DNA of 64,000 nucleotides from assembly GCA_947175295.1 (NCBI GenBank), contig CAMWMK010000005.1, positions 1 through 64,000 on the forward strand, read 5' to 3'. Each line of letters opens with the position of its first letter. The stretch's first letter is position 1. The notes beneath the pieces were generated by a model that saw only the letters and a program-made list of their open reading frames with translations, made no database searches and was not told the DNA's origin. Origin of the DNA: an uncultured Porphyromonadaceae bacterium. GTDB taxonomy: Bacteria; Bacteroidota; Bacteroidia; Bacteroidales; Muribaculaceae. The translations under genes were made by a program, and so were the position numbers. Below are positions 46,853-57,731 of this stretch, piece after piece.

Positions 46853-47199
46853 AGAACTGCATGTCGGGGTGACAAGATTCGAAGAAACGACTCGGATAGA
46901 ATCATAATCATCGCGATGCGATGAGCCACGTGCCGAATGCGAGTGCAAAGTTAGTCAGAATTTCTTAACTTTCCAAATGATTTGCAAAGTTTATTGCGAA
47001 AAGACGTTAAAAGTGGGGGATTTTTGCGGGAATTGGCTTGAATGCAAACTAAACATGAGGAAAATACGTTTTATTTATGTAGCTTCAGTACAGGCATACG
47101 CAGTGGCCGCAGAGCGGCCGGGAGCGCAAAACGCCGTATACTGAATATTTTGGAAATAACGGATGTATAATTAAAAAGAAAGAAAAGGAAAAAAGAATT

Positions 47200-47790
47200 A
47201 TGGATAAATTAAGTTATGCCTGGGGTGTCCTTATGGGCAAGCAGCTCAAGGCTATGGGTGTCGGAACCCTTGATTCCGAAGCATTCAAGGATGGCGTGAA
47301 GGTGGCTTTCGACGGCGGAACACCTGAAGTGCCGGAAGAGGAGTGCCAGAAGATGATCAATGAATATCTGATGGACCTCCAGCAGAAGGCAGAGGCAGCC
47401 GCCAAAGAGGCAGGCGTGAAGTTCCTCGCCGAAAACAAGAGCCGCGAAGGCGTGCAGGAGACTGCAAGCGGCCTCCAGTATGTAGTGGAGAAAGAGGGCG
47501 AAGGTCCTCAGCCTACAGCTACCGACGAAGTGACCGTACACTACACCGGTCGTCTGCTCGACGGCACTGTATTCGACTCTTCAGTAAGCCGTGGCGAACC
47601 CGCTACATTCCCCTTGAACCGCGTGATCCCGGGTTGGACGGAAGGCGTTCAGCTCATGAAGGAAGGCGCAAAATACACCTTCTTCATTCCGAGCGACCTC
47701 GCATACGGCGCACAGGGTGTGCCAAACGCAATCCCGCCCCACTCGACACTCATCTTCGATGTAGAACTCATCAAGGTAGTAAAGAAGTAA
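47200..47790 (+). CDS. FKBP-type peptidyl-prolyl isomerase (Mip/FkpA-like)
   Basis: [43 protein letters not shown]. Confidence 0.92.
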   Translation: MDKLSYAWGVLMGKQLKAMGVGTLDSEAFKDGVKVAFDGGTPEVPEEECQKMINEYLMDLQQKAEAAAKEAGVKFLAENKSREGVQETASGLQYVVEKEGEGPQPTATDEVTVHYTGRLLDGTVFDSSVSRGEPATFPLNRVIPGWTEGVQLMKEGAKYTFFIPSDLAYGAQGVPNAIPPHSTLIFDVELIKVVKK

Positions 47791-47803
47791 ATTGAACTTT
47801 ATA

Positions 47804-48385
47804 ATGAAAAAGACTTTCAGAACAGCGATTGCCGCCACCGCAGTGGTGGCAACCGCTCTTTGTGTCGCATCATGCGGCAAGCAGAAACCGAGCTCTGAAG
47901 ACTCAGCCGCAGTCGACTCGCTCGTAGGAATGGTGATGCAGGAGCAGGCCGACAGCGCAATCGCCGCCGAGGCAGCCGCCGACGGATCCACAAATATGGC
48001 CGACTATAACGCAGCCTTCTTCAAAGGCAATTCCGGCTACCAGACCACTCCTTCAGGCCTGAAATACGTCACCGTAGTGGAAGGCACCGGAGCATCACCC
48101 AAGGAAACAGACGTAGTGACAGTGCACTATACAGGCCGACTTCTCGACGGCACCGTGTTTGACTCATCAGTAGAGCGCGGCGAGCCCACAAGCTTCCCCC
48201 TCCAGATGGTGATCAAAGGCTGGACGGAAGGCCTGCAGCTCATGAAGGTGGGTGGCAAGACTGTATTCTATATCCCGAGCAACCTCGCATATGGCGAGCA
48301 GGGCACCCCGGGCGGTCCGATAGGCCCGAACGCCGACCTCATCTTCGAAGTTGAACTTCTTGGAGTAGGAGGAGGCCAGCAGTGA
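47804..48385 (+). CDS. FKBP-type peptidyl-prolyl isomerase lipoprotein (tandem paralogue)
   Basis: [46 protein letters not shown] lipobox. Confidence 0.92.
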   Translation: MKKTFRTAIAATAVVATALCVASCGKQKPSSEDSAAVDSLVGMVMQEQADSAIAAEAAADGSTNMADYNAAFFKGNSGYQTTPSGLKYVTVVEGTGASPKETDVVTVHYTGRLLDGTVFDSSVERGEPTSFPLQMVIKGWTEGLQLMKVGGKTVFYIPSNLAYGEQGTPGGPIGPNADLIFEVELLGVGGGQQ

Positions 48386-48885
48386 TGAAGACATTGAAGA
48401 CGATGGCCCTTCTCGCGTCGATGCTGATGCTTGCGCCGGCTTTCACAAGCTGCGGCAACGATGACGACGACGACGACCTGAAGCCTGCCGACATCAGCAA
48501 GATCACAGGCACGTATGCCGGGGAACTCGGATGGCAGGTGATGACAGTGGAAGGCACTTTCGAAGGAGAATATGAAGTGCAGATACTGCGCGACGCGAAT
48601 GACGCCGACGATGTGACAGTGATCCTTCCGGAATGCATGTTCACACGTCCCGGCGCTACAGGGGCGCACACAATTCCTTCGATCAAGATTACCGATGTAG
48701 ACGTATCGGAGGCCGGAAACGTATATACCATCTCGGAAGATGATTTCGATATGGCGGGATCCGACAAGCCCGGCAGCCTCAGCGGCACCATAGCCGGACG
48801 CAACATCAAACTTCAATGCACGATGCAGCCCGGCACGATGCCGATGCCTATAACCCTCAACTTCACCGGAACACTGAAAGACTGA
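48385..48885 (+). CDS. Calycin-like domain lipoprotein
   Basis: FTSCGNDDDDDD lipoprotein; DISKITGTYAGEL beta-rich small domain. Confidence 0.6.
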   Translation: MKTLKTMALLASMLMLAPAFTSCGNDDDDDDLKPADISKITGTYAGELGWQVMTVEGTFEGEYEVQILRDANDADDVTVILPECMFTRPGATGAHTIPSIKITDVDVSEAGNVYTISEDDFDMAGSDKPGSLSGTIAGRNIKLQCTMQPGTMPMPITLNFTGTLKD

Positions 48886-48908
48886 AATTGGCTTCATTAG
48901 GATTAATA

Positions 48909-50768
48909 ATGGCTTTGATGGCCGGGAGCAGCGTCGTAGACGCTGCTCCCGACCTTGTCGTTTCTCCGGCAGACACATTGGAGACTGTCGTAGTGACGGC
49001 TACACGCACACCGAAGCTCCTGAAAGAGACTCCAGTAGTCACCAGAGTCATAACTACAGCCGACATATCGCGGAGCGGAAAGCCAGACATAGGAGCTCTT
49101 CTCGAGCAGCAGATGCCTGGAGTGGAGTTCTCCTACGGAATGGGACAGAACACACAGATCAACATATCGGGATTCGGAGGGGGAGGCATACTCTTCCTTC
49201 TCGACGGCGAGAGAATGGCCGGAGAGACGCTTGACAATCCCGACTATTCCCGGCTCAACCTTCAGAATGTAGAGCGGGTAGAGATAGTGAAGGGGGCTGC
49301 CTCGTCGCTCTATGGCTCGAACGCCACAGGCGGAGTAGTCAACATAATATCCGGCCGCCCGAAAGAGGGAACCCACCTCAAGCTTAACGCGCGCTACGGC
49401 AGCCACTCGCTGCAGAGCTACGGAGCACTCGCCACATACCGAAAGGGAAGGATAGCGAATTCGCTCGATGGCCGCTTCGACTCGCGCGGAGAGATAGATT
49501 TCCCACGACGGGGTGAGTTCATAAGGGCTTATGCCACACAAAGCTGGAACGTGAAAGACCGCGCCACCATCACCCTGGGCGACGATGCGTCGGTAACGGC
49601 CCGGGCCGGATATTTCTGGCGGCAGCAGAAGACCACATCCTCCTCCTACGACCGTTTCCGTGACGTCTCGGCGGGAATCACGGCACGATGGAAAGACCTC
49701 GTAGCAAGGTATTCCTTCGACTCTTATGACAAGATGGACTACGAGACCACTGCCGGAACAGAGACACGCGACTACCGCAACCGCCAGAACACCCTGCACG
49801 CGCAATATTCCCATGAATTCAGCGGTGTAGGCACACTCACTGCCGGAGCTGACTGGATCGACGACTATCTGATGAGCTATGAATTTGACTCAGGCTCGCA
49901 TTCGCAGACCAACCTCGACGCGTATGCGCAATGGGACTGGCATCCCTCCAAAACCGTATGGCTCATTCCCGCCCTGAGATACGACTGGTTTTCAGCTTCC
50001 AAAGCCAACAGGGTCTCGCCCAAGCTGAGTATGCTGTGGCGCCCGGGAAAAGGCAACTGCTCCCTGCGCCTGAACTATGCCGCCGGATTCCGCGCTCCCA
50101 CGCTCAAGGAGCTCTACATGGACTTCGACATGGCCGGAATCTTCCACATCTACGGCAATCCCGACCTTAAGTCGGAGACAAGCCACAACATCAACCTCTC
50201 GGCTGAATACCTGAGGGGAAACAGGAGCCTTACCGTGATGCTCTTCCAGAACTTCATCGACAACCGCATCTCCTATATCTGGAACCAGACCCTTGGCGGC
50301 CAGCAATACATCAATCTGCGACGCGTAAGGATAGGGGGAGCGGACGTATCATTGATGAAGTCCTTCGATTTCGGCCTGACGATCAACGGGGAATACATCT
50401 ATACGCATGAACGCTACAGCAAAGGCGACCTCCGGGCAAATCCGACACGCCCCCATGCGCTGACACTAAAAGCCGACTGGACACACAAGTGGAAAGCCGA
50501 CTGGAACTTCACGGCGACAGCCAACTACAAATGGCTTTCCGCAGTGACCGGCGACGTGCTGTCGTTCTTTTCCCAGGAAGCGGTGCGCACACAGCGCTAT
50601 CCGGCCTACTCGATGCTCGGCCTGGCTCTGAGCCAGACATTCCCGAAGGGTTTCACGCTTGGCGTAAGTGTAGACAATCTCCTCAATTACATCCCCAACT
50701 ACTATTACTATAACTCGCCTGTGACGACCGGCATCGGAGGCAGCGTCTCTCTTACGTGGCAGATGTAA
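48909..50768 (+). CDS. TonB-dependent outer-membrane receptor
   Basis: TonB box-like DTLETVVVTATRTPK, plug NVERVEIVKGAASSLYGSNATGGVVNIIS; TTG 48888 is an alternative start. Confidence 0.9.
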   Translation: MALMAGSSVVDAAPDLVVSPADTLETVVVTATRTPKLLKETPVVTRVITTADISRSGKPDIGALLEQQMPGVEFSYGMGQNTQINISGFGGGGILFLLDGERMAGETLDNPDYSRLNLQNVERVEIVKGAASSLYGSNATGGVVNIISGRPKEGTHLKLNARYGSHSLQSYGALATYRKGRIANSLDGRFDSRGEIDFPRRGEFIRAYATQSWNVKDRATITLGDDASVTARAGYFWRQQKTTSSSYDRFRDVSAGITARWKDLVARYSFDSYDKMDYETTAGTETRDYRNRQNTLHAQYSHEFSGVGTLTAGADWIDDYLMSYEFDSGSHSQTNLDAYAQWDWHPSKTVWLIPALRYDWFSASKANRVSPKLSMLWRPGKGNCSLRLNYAAGFRAPTLKELYMDFDMAGIFHIYGNPDLKSETSHNINLSAEYLRGNRSLTVMLFQNFIDNRISYIWNQTLGGQQYINLRRVRIGGADVSLMKSFDFGLTINGEYIYTHERYSKGDLRANPTRPHALTLKADWTHKWKADWNFTATANYKWLSAVTGDVLSFFSQEAVRTQRYPAYSMLGLALSQTFPKGFTLGVSVDNLLNYIPNYYYYNSPVTTGIGGSVSLTWQM

Positions 50769-50820
50769 CTTTCCGGCCTCAGGCTTGTCTAAAAGGTATA
50801 TGACCCTAAATATGACCATT

Positions 50821-51186
50821 ATGAAGAAAACATTGACTCTCATCGCATCGCTCGCCATAGCCGCAACGGCAATGGCCCAGAACGACACCATACCGGCAAG
50901 CTATCCCGGCGGGGAGAAAGCCATGGCGGCTTACCTGCAGAAAAACCTCAAGTATCCGCAGCCTTCGATCAACAACGGCATCGAAGGGGTGGTCAACGTG
51001 AAATTCACTGTAAAGACAGATGGCGCGCTCGACAATCTGTCGATCGTACGTCTTGTGGATCCCGATCTTGAGGCCGAAGCCACGAGGCTCGTGAAGGGCA
51101 TGCCCGCCTGGACACCCGCAACTGTGGGTGGAACACCCGTCGACAGCGAGTCGAACGTAGAGGTGGTCTTCACGCTGCCTGAGTAA
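50821..51186 (+). CDS. TonB C-terminal-domain family protein
   Basis: YPGGEKAMAAYLQKNLKYPQPSINNGIEGVVNVKFTVKTDG. Confidence 0.85.
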   Translation: MKKTLTLIASLAIAATAMAQNDTIPASYPGGEKAMAAYLQKNLKYPQPSINNGIEGVVNVKFTVKTDGALDNLSIVRLVDPDLEAEATRLVKGMPAWTPATVGGTPVDSESNVEVVFTLPE

Positions 51187-51196
51187 TTATTGAAAT

Positions 51197-53179
51197 ATGA
51201 AACGATTTTTACATTACTTTACTTTTGCATCCATCATCACGTTTCCGGCAGCCACCGCCTACGGCGGGCAGCCGGAACAATCGTATTCACCCCGCATCGT
51301 GAAGGTCCGGACAGAGGCAGAGGCTGACTCCCTGAAAGATTCCGGAGTCGAGATCCTGAGGCGTCGCGGCGACATACTGCTATGCTTCTTCCCCGAGGCG
51401 CCCACGCGCAGCGGAGAAGCCCCGTCGCCTCCCCGGCGAAGCATCGCTCCGGCTCTGGATGCGTCCAGGACATTTTTCGACGCCTACACCGTGCAGAACG
51501 GCCAGGCCGCAGGCACGCCCTACACCGGCAAGGGGGTAGTGGTGGGGCTGTGCGACATAGGCATAGACCCCCTTCACCCCACCTTCCTCGATGCAGACGG
51601 CCATAGCCGGATAAAGAGGGTAGTGCAGTATGTGGAGAGCGATGGCCTGCGCCTGCAGCTTGAAGGCGACGACGCCTACCGACGCTGGAAGACCGACGAT
51701 CCCGACATGTATCATGCCACCCACGTCTGCGGCATACTCGCGGGAGGGGGAGCCGGAACGCCTTATGTGGGAATCGCACCCGATGCGGAGATTGTAGCTA
51801 CCGTATCCACCCTTACCGAAGTCGGCCTCCTGGCCGGAGTGGAAGACATCATCGAGTATGCCCGGGAGCAAGGGAAACCCGCCGTGATCAATATTTCCGT
51901 AGGCAGTTATACGGGGCCCCACGACGGCAGCACGCTATTCTCGCAATATCTCGACATGTGTGCCGAAGACGCCGTAATCGTGCTTTCCTCCGGCAACGAA
52001 GGCTCCCACCTCAACTACTTGGGCTCAACCTTCACAGCCGCACAAAGTGAAATCCCTGTGCGCATCGGCAATACGGCATGGGACAACTACCGGATGTATG
52101 GCATGACCGACATATGGAGCAGCTCTGCCTCTCCGCTGATGGTATCCATAGGAGCCTACGATGCCGACAGCAGGCAGATGGCGGGATGGCTGGAGCCGAT
52201 CAGCATCAATGGAGGGGAGACCTTCTCGTATGTATGGGACAGCGCGCCGTCAGGAGACGGGGAATGGCCCTTCGAGGGAGAACTGACCGCTCAGGGGGGC
52301 GTAGATCCGGAAAACGGCCGCTACAATATCTCGTTGGGATATGAATTCATGTCGCCCGAACCGGCTTCCGGCGGTCCTTGGGCGAGATATGAACTTGCCG
52401 TAAAGGTAGTAGGCCGCCCGGGAGAGGACGTGGAGATATATGCCGACGGCACATATTCACGGTTGGTAAAGGCACCCGGCGGTCCGACTCCTACGGCCGA
52501 CCGATCGATAAGCGATCTGGCCTGTGGCTTCAACGTAGTAAGCGTAGGAATGTACGGCAACCGCGACTCAGTGCCGCAAAGCCATCCTGAAGCCTTCGGC
52601 GACGACGGGATATACTGGGAATCCACAGGCTATCGCAGCGGGCAGACAGTGGTGCACAGCAGCTACGGGACACTTCGCGACGGACGTGTGACTCCGCTCA
52701 CTGTGGCTCCCGGCGCTTCACTTGTCTCGGCCGGAAGCCGCATCTTCCATGAGTCATATCCATTCCATCCACATGTCCGAATCGACGGCACACCGTGGTT
52801 TGACGAAAGCGGCACTTCCATGGCGTCGCCCTACGTGGCGGGATATATCGCCACTTGGCTGGAGGCGGTGCCTGAATTGACATCGGCCGACGTACGCCGC
52901 ATAATAGCGGAGTCAAACCGTATGGACATCGCCGAACCCGACGATCCGCACAACGCCAACGGATATTTCGATCCGGTCAGGGGCCTGAAACTGGCATTGC
53001 AGACCGGGGGAGTGGAATCGGTCGGAGATTCCGCCCTGTCTCCCGACGAGTATGTTGAGGCATTCGATATAGCCGGAGTGAGAAGGTATGCCGGCCCGGC
53101 CTCCGGACTTTCCGGCATAGCGAAGGGCCTGTATGTGGTAAGAGCCTCCGGCAAGACCTATAAGAAAATGATAGATTGA
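51197..53179 (+). CDS. S8 subtilisin-like serine protease with C-terminal sorting-like tail
   Basis: LCDIGIDPLHPTF, HATHVCGILAGGG, DESGTSMASPYVAGY; C-term GIAKGLYVVRASGKTYKKM. Confidence 0.88.
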   Translation: MKRFLHYFTFASIITFPAATAYGGQPEQSYSPRIVKVRTEAEADSLKDSGVEILRRRGDILLCFFPEAPTRSGEAPSPPRRSIAPALDASRTFFDAYTVQNGQAAGTPYTGKGVVVGLCDIGIDPLHPTFLDADGHSRIKRVVQYVESDGLRLQLEGDDAYRRWKTDDPDMYHATHVCGILAGGGAGTPYVGIAPDAEIVATVSTLTEVGLLAGVEDIIEYAREQGKPAVINISVGSYTGPHDGSTLFSQYLDMCAEDAVIVLSSGNEGSHLNYLGSTFTAAQSEIPVRIGNTAWDNYRMYGMTDIWSSSASPLMVSIGAYDADSRQMAGWLEPISINGGETFSYVWDSAPSGDGEWPFEGELTAQGGVDPENGRYNISLGYEFMSPEPASGGPWARYELAVKVVGRPGEDVEIYADGTYSRLVKAPGGPTPTADRSISDLACGFNVVSVGMYGNRDSVPQSHPEAFGDDGIYWESTGYRSGQTVVHSSYGTLRDGRVTPLTVAPGASLVSAGSRIFHESYPFHPHVRIDGTPWFDESGTSMASPYVAGYIATWLEAVPELTSADVRRIIAESNRMDIAEPDDPHNANGYFDPVRGLKLALQTGGVESVGDSALSPDEYVEAFDIAGVRRYAGPASGLSGIAKGLYVVRASGKTYKKMID

Positions 53180-53278
53180 ATCCCTTCCTGCCAAGGGCTG
53201 CCGACCAATGATGAAGCCTCCGGACATAATCCTATGTCCGGAGGCTTCATCATAAGGTGTGGGATGGACGGGAGTCTG

Positions 53279-55747
53279 TCAGAAGGCTTGCCGCAGTCCG
53301 TTTGCGTTGCGGTTGTTGCGGTTGTTGGAGTTGCGTCGCGTATCGAATGGGTTGGCTCCGAATTCATCCTCGTCTTCCTCTTCCTCCTCTTCCTGGGTCT
53401 GTGAGCCGGTGCGTTTCGGCTTGTTCTTCTTTATCTTCGATGGCTTCTGAAGGTCGAGGGCAGTCTCGAATACGTTCCATGTCTGCTCCATGTCCCAGTT
53501 CTTCTTTACGTTTATGGTCTTGGGATAGTAGTAGACGTAGTCGGGTTGCAGCGCGATAAGTATCTCTTTGCCTACGGAATCATTCTCCAGAGGCACTATG
53601 CTGTAGCCTATGCTGACGAGACTGTCTACGATCTCCCGGTCTCCCTTTGGCCGAAGGTAGCCTCCGGCCTTTGTGTCCGCAATCGGCCTGATGGGAATTG
53701 AGTCGGCTGCGATCGCCGTGGAATCTGAAGTGAGCGCAGGAACCGAATCTGCTGTCAAGGCCAGGGAGTCCGTCGGAATGGCCGGAACACTATCCACCGG
53801 AATGACCGGAATGCTATCCGCCGGCATGGCAGGCAATTCGTCGGGGAAAGCCGGTGTCTCCGCGATGAGGCTGTCGTTAGGCTCTCCGAATACCTTCTGC
53901 AGCCTGTAGCTGCCGGGAGAATACTTGCCGTCGCCGTTGAAGTCCTCATATAGGCGCGCATAGTATTTTCCGGCATCGATACCCAGGAACTCGGCCACTC
54001 CGTCCACTACCGGAGCTGTATACTTCGGTTTGTCGCCCGAAGCCATGAGCTGTACGAACGCCGGAATTCCGGGGTCAAGGCCTATGAGGGTCAGCTTAAG
54101 GTTCGACAGGTCTTCCGGGGCTTTCGTCTTGAACTCATATTCAAGTTTGGAGCTGTTGACTCCGTAGATGTCGGTGGCGGCGAGCGAGTCTACCAAGAGT
54201 CGATATGATGCGCCGCGTTCCCATGGATATTCTATCTTGAACCGCCGTTCTGAGAGCGTATCGGCGCGTTCCACACGGTAAGTTCCCTTCACGGGCATCC
54301 ACACCGTATCCGGTTTGATCTCCAGATGGAAGGCGTTTGGCGAGATACGCGATATGGGCACAGGCACCTCCATCGTAAGCGGACGCGTGATGTCGTTGTC
54401 GGGCCCTTTTGCCGTAAAGGCGAAGGTAGGGGTCTTCGGCTTCTCTTCTTCGTCTTCCGCCTCCTTGTCCTTGTCGGTTGCCGGTTCGGGCATCTGTCCA
54501 AGCGAATCGGTAGGCAGTCCGGCTATGGAATCGGCAGGCAGTACGGCGGCGTCAGGCGTTTCCTTCTCTTTCTTTCCATCCTTCTTGGTGGTCTTCTTTT
54601 TCTTATTGTCTTTCTTCTTGGAGGTCTGTTCCTTCGGCTTCATGAGTTTCACGGTGTCGTTGACCAGTGACTCAATTCCCGTCAGGAGCTCGGTGTTGGC
54701 GTATCTGAGTGCGAGTTTCAGCGTGTCGCGCGAGGCGAGTTCACGCGGCAGCCAGAAGGTCAGGGTGTCGTTGCCGAGTGTGCGTTCCCCTTTCAGGGGA
54801 GCTGTGTAGGCCTCGTCGTCGGCCAGCGTTATCTCAGGAGCTGTTTTCGAAGGAGAATTGAAGATGAATTCCAGCCGGGTGGAGTCGGGACGCGTGTAGC
54901 TTACGAGATACTGTGGCTTCAGTCCGGTGTTGAACATGCGCAGCAGCACGTTGTTGGGCAGGAAGCGGGTGCGTTCGCGCTGTATCACGGTGTCTACGGA
55001 TCCGGTATAGAGGTCGCGTATTGTGTCGGAGGTCATGATCCGTTCGGCAGAGGGGCGTATCACATCGTCAAACCATGCTATGTCCTCCTCCGGATTGGCG
55101 TAGTGCTTGTCGTTGTCGAGGTCTTTGAGCGCGAAAAGGCGGTAGGTGGTGTCCTGCAGTCCGTGTATGATGAAGCGTCCCATTTCGTCGGTGCGCGCCA
55201 GTCTCTCGAAAGGCATGCGTATGAAGGCGGAATCCTCCTTCGAGATGTAGGCGCCTACGAAAACTCCCTGCTGCGGCTCCATATCCTCAGCTCCCAGCAC
55301 CATTCCGGAGATCCGCAGCGAGTCGAGCGTCGGACCGGTGGAGAACGTATATGCGAAGCCCGAGAGTTTATTGCTCTCGTTGTTGTCTTCAATGGCGTCG
55401 CCGAAGTCGATGGTGTATGTGGTGTTGGGGAGGAGCGTATCGGTGATGTTGACCACTACCCGGCGTCCGCGTGTGGAGACACGCGGAGTGTTGGCAGTCG
55501 GAGGTGAGAGCACCACCTTGGAGAATGCATCCTTGACGTTGATGAGCTCGTTGAAGTCTATGTTGATGTTGCTCGGGTCGACATTGACCGATCCGGGGGC
55601 CGGATTGGCATGCACGAAGCGAGGCGGATCCTCGTCGCGCGGACCGCCGGAGGGATTGCCGATCGAGGCGCACCCCCAGAGCATCGCCACACTGGCCAGG
55701 GAAGCACCCAATACTCCGATATGTTTTTTAAATGATGTCGGCGTCAT
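53279..55747 (-). CDS. Ig-like (SbsA/Big_5-type) domain lipoprotein
   Basis: MLWGCASIGNPSGGPRDEDPPRFVHANPAPGSVNVDPSNINIDFNE. Confidence 0.78.
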   Translation of the reverse strand: MTPTSFKKHIGVLGASLASVAMLWGCASIGNPSGGPRDEDPPRFVHANPAPGSVNVDPSNINIDFNELINVKDAFSKVVLSPPTANTPRVSTRGRRVVVNITDTLLPNTTYTIDFGDAIEDNNESNKLSGFAYTFSTGPTLDSLRISGMVLGAEDMEPQQGVFVGAYISKEDSAFIRMPFERLARTDEMGRFIIHGLQDTTYRLFALKDLDNDKHYANPEEDIAWFDDVIRPSAERIMTSDTIRDLYTGSVDTVIQRERTRFLPNNVLLRMFNTGLKPQYLVSYTRPDSTRLEFIFNSPSKTAPEITLADDEAYTAPLKGERTLGNDTLTFWLPRELASRDTLKLALRYANTELLTGIESLVNDTVKLMKPKEQTSKKKDNKKKKTTKKDGKKEKETPDAAVLPADSIAGLPTDSLGQMPEPATDKDKEAEDEEEKPKTPTFAFTAKGPDNDITRPLTMEVPVPISRISPNAFHLEIKPDTVWMPVKGTYRVERADTLSERRFKIEYPWERGASYRLLVDSLAATDIYGVNSSKLEYEFKTKAPEDLSNLKLTLIGLDPGIPAFVQLMASGDKPKYTAPVVDGVAEFLGIDAGKYYARLYEDFNGDGKYSPGSYRLQKVFGEPNDSLIAETPAFPDELPAMPADSIPVIPVDSVPAIPTDSLALTADSVPALTSDSTAIAADSIPIRPIADTKAGGYLRPKGDREIVDSLVSIGYSIVPLENDSVGKEILIALQPDYVYYYPKTINVKKNWDMEQTWNVFETALDLQKPSKIKKNKPKRTGSQTQEEEEEEDEDEFGANPFDTRRNSNNRNNRNANGLRQAF

Positions 55748-55770
55748 GACAGTTCATCATTGGTGATTAT

Positions 55771-56685
55771 TCATTTGTCTTTGTTTCGGTACTCGGGCGG
55801 CAGTATCTTGCGCGTGTCGGCCGTGTCGGCCTTGACCACCACCATCTTCTGCTCCCCTTTCCAGGGAAGGGGACTGCGGTAGGTCTCATACTCTACGCGC
55901 ACGGGCACGCATCCCAGCATCATGCGCTTAATATGGGCCGCCAGGGAATCGCTCGACACACTGAACGGCAGCTGCTGGAAGTAGAGCTGATTCGGGTCGC
56001 CGAGTTCCTTATAGGGTATCATTGTCCCCTCGAATGTCTTGAAGATGGATCCGCGGCGCTCCATATTGCTTATGTAGCCGTATTTCACCGCGCTGTCGGC
56101 ATATGGACGTAGAAACCATCCCCAGACGCCGATCAGGATTACGATCACTCCTACGGCTGCCGCCAGCTTCCATTTCCATGTGCTGCCCGACGATGGCATG
56201 ATTCCGCTTAGGGGCGAATCGTCTTCGTCGGATATCCAGTAGTCCGGATCCTCCGGGTCGAGCTTGGGCGTCTTCCGCTTTCTGCGTCGGGATCCGGACT
56301 GAGCGTCTGAGTCGTAGTAATCGTTGTCGTCATCGTCATCATCATCATCATCGTCGTCGTCATCGTCGTCATCGTCATCTTCAGTTTTATCCTCTTCCTT
56401 CCTTCTCCTGAAGAATCCTCTTGAGCGCGATGGCTTTGGTTCGGGTTCAGGTTCCGGTTCGGGTTCCGGTTCGGAATAGTAGTCGTGGTCGGAGTTGTCG
56501 GGGGGGGCTGCCTGTTCGGCGTTGTCGTCGTAGGGCGGCTGATATGGGGCATAGTGCGAATCCGACGTGTATTGATAAGGCGACTCATCGTCGGGGGTGG
56601 TGTGCCGGTCGTCGGTTGAGAGTTCCAGCTCATCGTCCCAGAGGTCGTCTTCGTCGTGGTGTGTATATCTGTCGTCGTATCTCAT
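55771..56685 (-). CDS. Hypothetical protein with acidic low-complexity N-terminus and one TM
   Basis: MRYDDRYTHHDEDDLWDDELELS..., EPEPEPEPEP and poly-D tracts; TM WKLAAAVGVIVILIGVWGWF. Confidence 0.65.
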   Translation of the reverse strand: MRYDDRYTHHDEDDLWDDELELSTDDRHTTPDDESPYQYTSDSHYAPYQPPYDDNAEQAAPPDNSDHDYYSEPEPEPEPEPEPKPSRSRGFFRRRKEEDKTEDDDDDDDDDDDDDDDDDDNDYYDSDAQSGSRRRKRKTPKLDPEDPDYWISDEDDSPLSGIMPSSGSTWKWKLAAAVGVIVILIGVWGWFLRPYADSAVKYGYISNMERRGSIFKTFEGTMIPYKELGDPNQLYFQQLPFSVSSDSLAAHIKRMMLGCVPVRVEYETYRSPLPWKGEQKMVVVKADTADTRKILPPEYRNKDK

Positions 56686-57704
56686 TTTTTCTCTTGATTC
56701 GGTATGTGTGTTCCGCCGCTGCGGCCGGATGTGGCCCCTATCCATACGGCGGAGAATATTCCAAGTATTATAAGCATCACGGTCTGTCCGCTCCATTGCA
56801 GTATGGAGAAGGCGGCTCCCTCCACGTCGGCCACTCCGTATACGGCGAGGCCGAACATTATCGCGATGTTCCAGGGTCCCAGTCCTCCGTTGCTCGGCAC
56901 GGCCATCCCGATGGAGGAGACTACGAACGCCACCAGGCATGGGAGGAGCCCGAAAGCCAGGGCGGGAGTGCAGAGCGCCCTCGTGAAGCTGAATGCGTAG
57001 AACGCTACGTAGAGCTGCACGAAATAGCATCCCCAGATGGCGATCGTCAGCAGCAGGAAGCGCCAGCGCCCGGGCATGGTGGCCGTCACTGCGAAGCCCC
57101 GCCATATCTCACCGGCCCATCTGCGCAGCCTGACTATGAGTGCCGTATCCCTGTATCTGCGCAGCAGGATGAGGGCCGCGCCTAAGGCTACGAGCGCGCC
57201 ACACCAGGCCGCCGGAGAGTAAAGCAGCTTCAGCAGTCCCTCTCCTACGGGATACTTGGCTATAAAGGCGGCGAGGGCCGGAGCCGCGAGCACGAATGTC
57301 AGCAGAATCAGGAAGAGCACCGTCAGGGAGTCTGCCATGCGGTCGGCCACCATCGAGCCCATTACCGACGTGAACTTCGCGTCGGAGCGTTTTGCCACGA
57401 ACGTGCATCTCCAGAGCTCACCGAGGCGCGGCAGCAGGAGATTGAGCGCGTAGCAGCCGAATACGGCGCAGGTCAGCTCCATCAGTGTCGTCCTCACCTT
57501 GAGGGCGTCGAGCTGTATGCGCCAGCGCATCGCCCTGAAGATATGGGAGAAGACGCTGATGCCCATTGCGGCCAGGATCCACCAGTAGTCCACTCCATGG
57601 CTGAGTATCTCCATGGTATGGTGGAAATCCACCTTCCGGAAGAGATACCATATCAGCAGGGCCGACAGCAGTACGGGCAATATGTATTGCAATGCTTTCT
57701 TCAT
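56682..57704 (-). CDS. Lysylphosphatidylglycerol synthase TM-region/UPF0104-family membrane protein
   Basis: Polytopic; FRAMRWRIQLDAL, FGCYALNLLLPRLGELWRC, PSNGGLGPWN. Confidence 0.8.
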   Translation of the reverse strand: MKKALQYILPVLLSALLIWYLFRKVDFHHTMEILSHGVDYWWILAAMGISVFSHIFRAMRWRIQLDALKVRTTLMELTCAVFGCYALNLLLPRLGELWRCTFVAKRSDAKFTSVMGSMVADRMADSLTVLFLILLTFVLAAPALAAFIAKYPVGEGLLKLLYSPAAWCGALVALGAALILLRRYRDTALIVRLRRWAGEIWRGFAVTATMPGRWRFLLLTIAIWGCYFVQLYVAFYAFSFTRALCTPALAFGLLPCLVAFVVSSIGMAVPSNGGLGPWNIAIMFGLAVYGVADVEGAAFSILQWSGQTVMLIILGIFSAVWIGATSGRSGGTHIPNQEKK

Positions 57705-57731
57705 TGGTGCGATGGCGTTGGGGATATGTTC

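Noticed and set aside
53700-53850. PADSIPxIPxDS degenerate repeats in the Ig-like lipoprotein as a minisatellite
   Set aside because: Degenerate Pro/Ser linker inside a CDS; no evidence of recent copy-number change.
56320-56390. GAY/CGT-CAT trinucleotide tract (poly-Asp) as a phase-variation site
   Set aside because: Trinucleotide unit changes length without frameshift; likely only a low-complexity linker.
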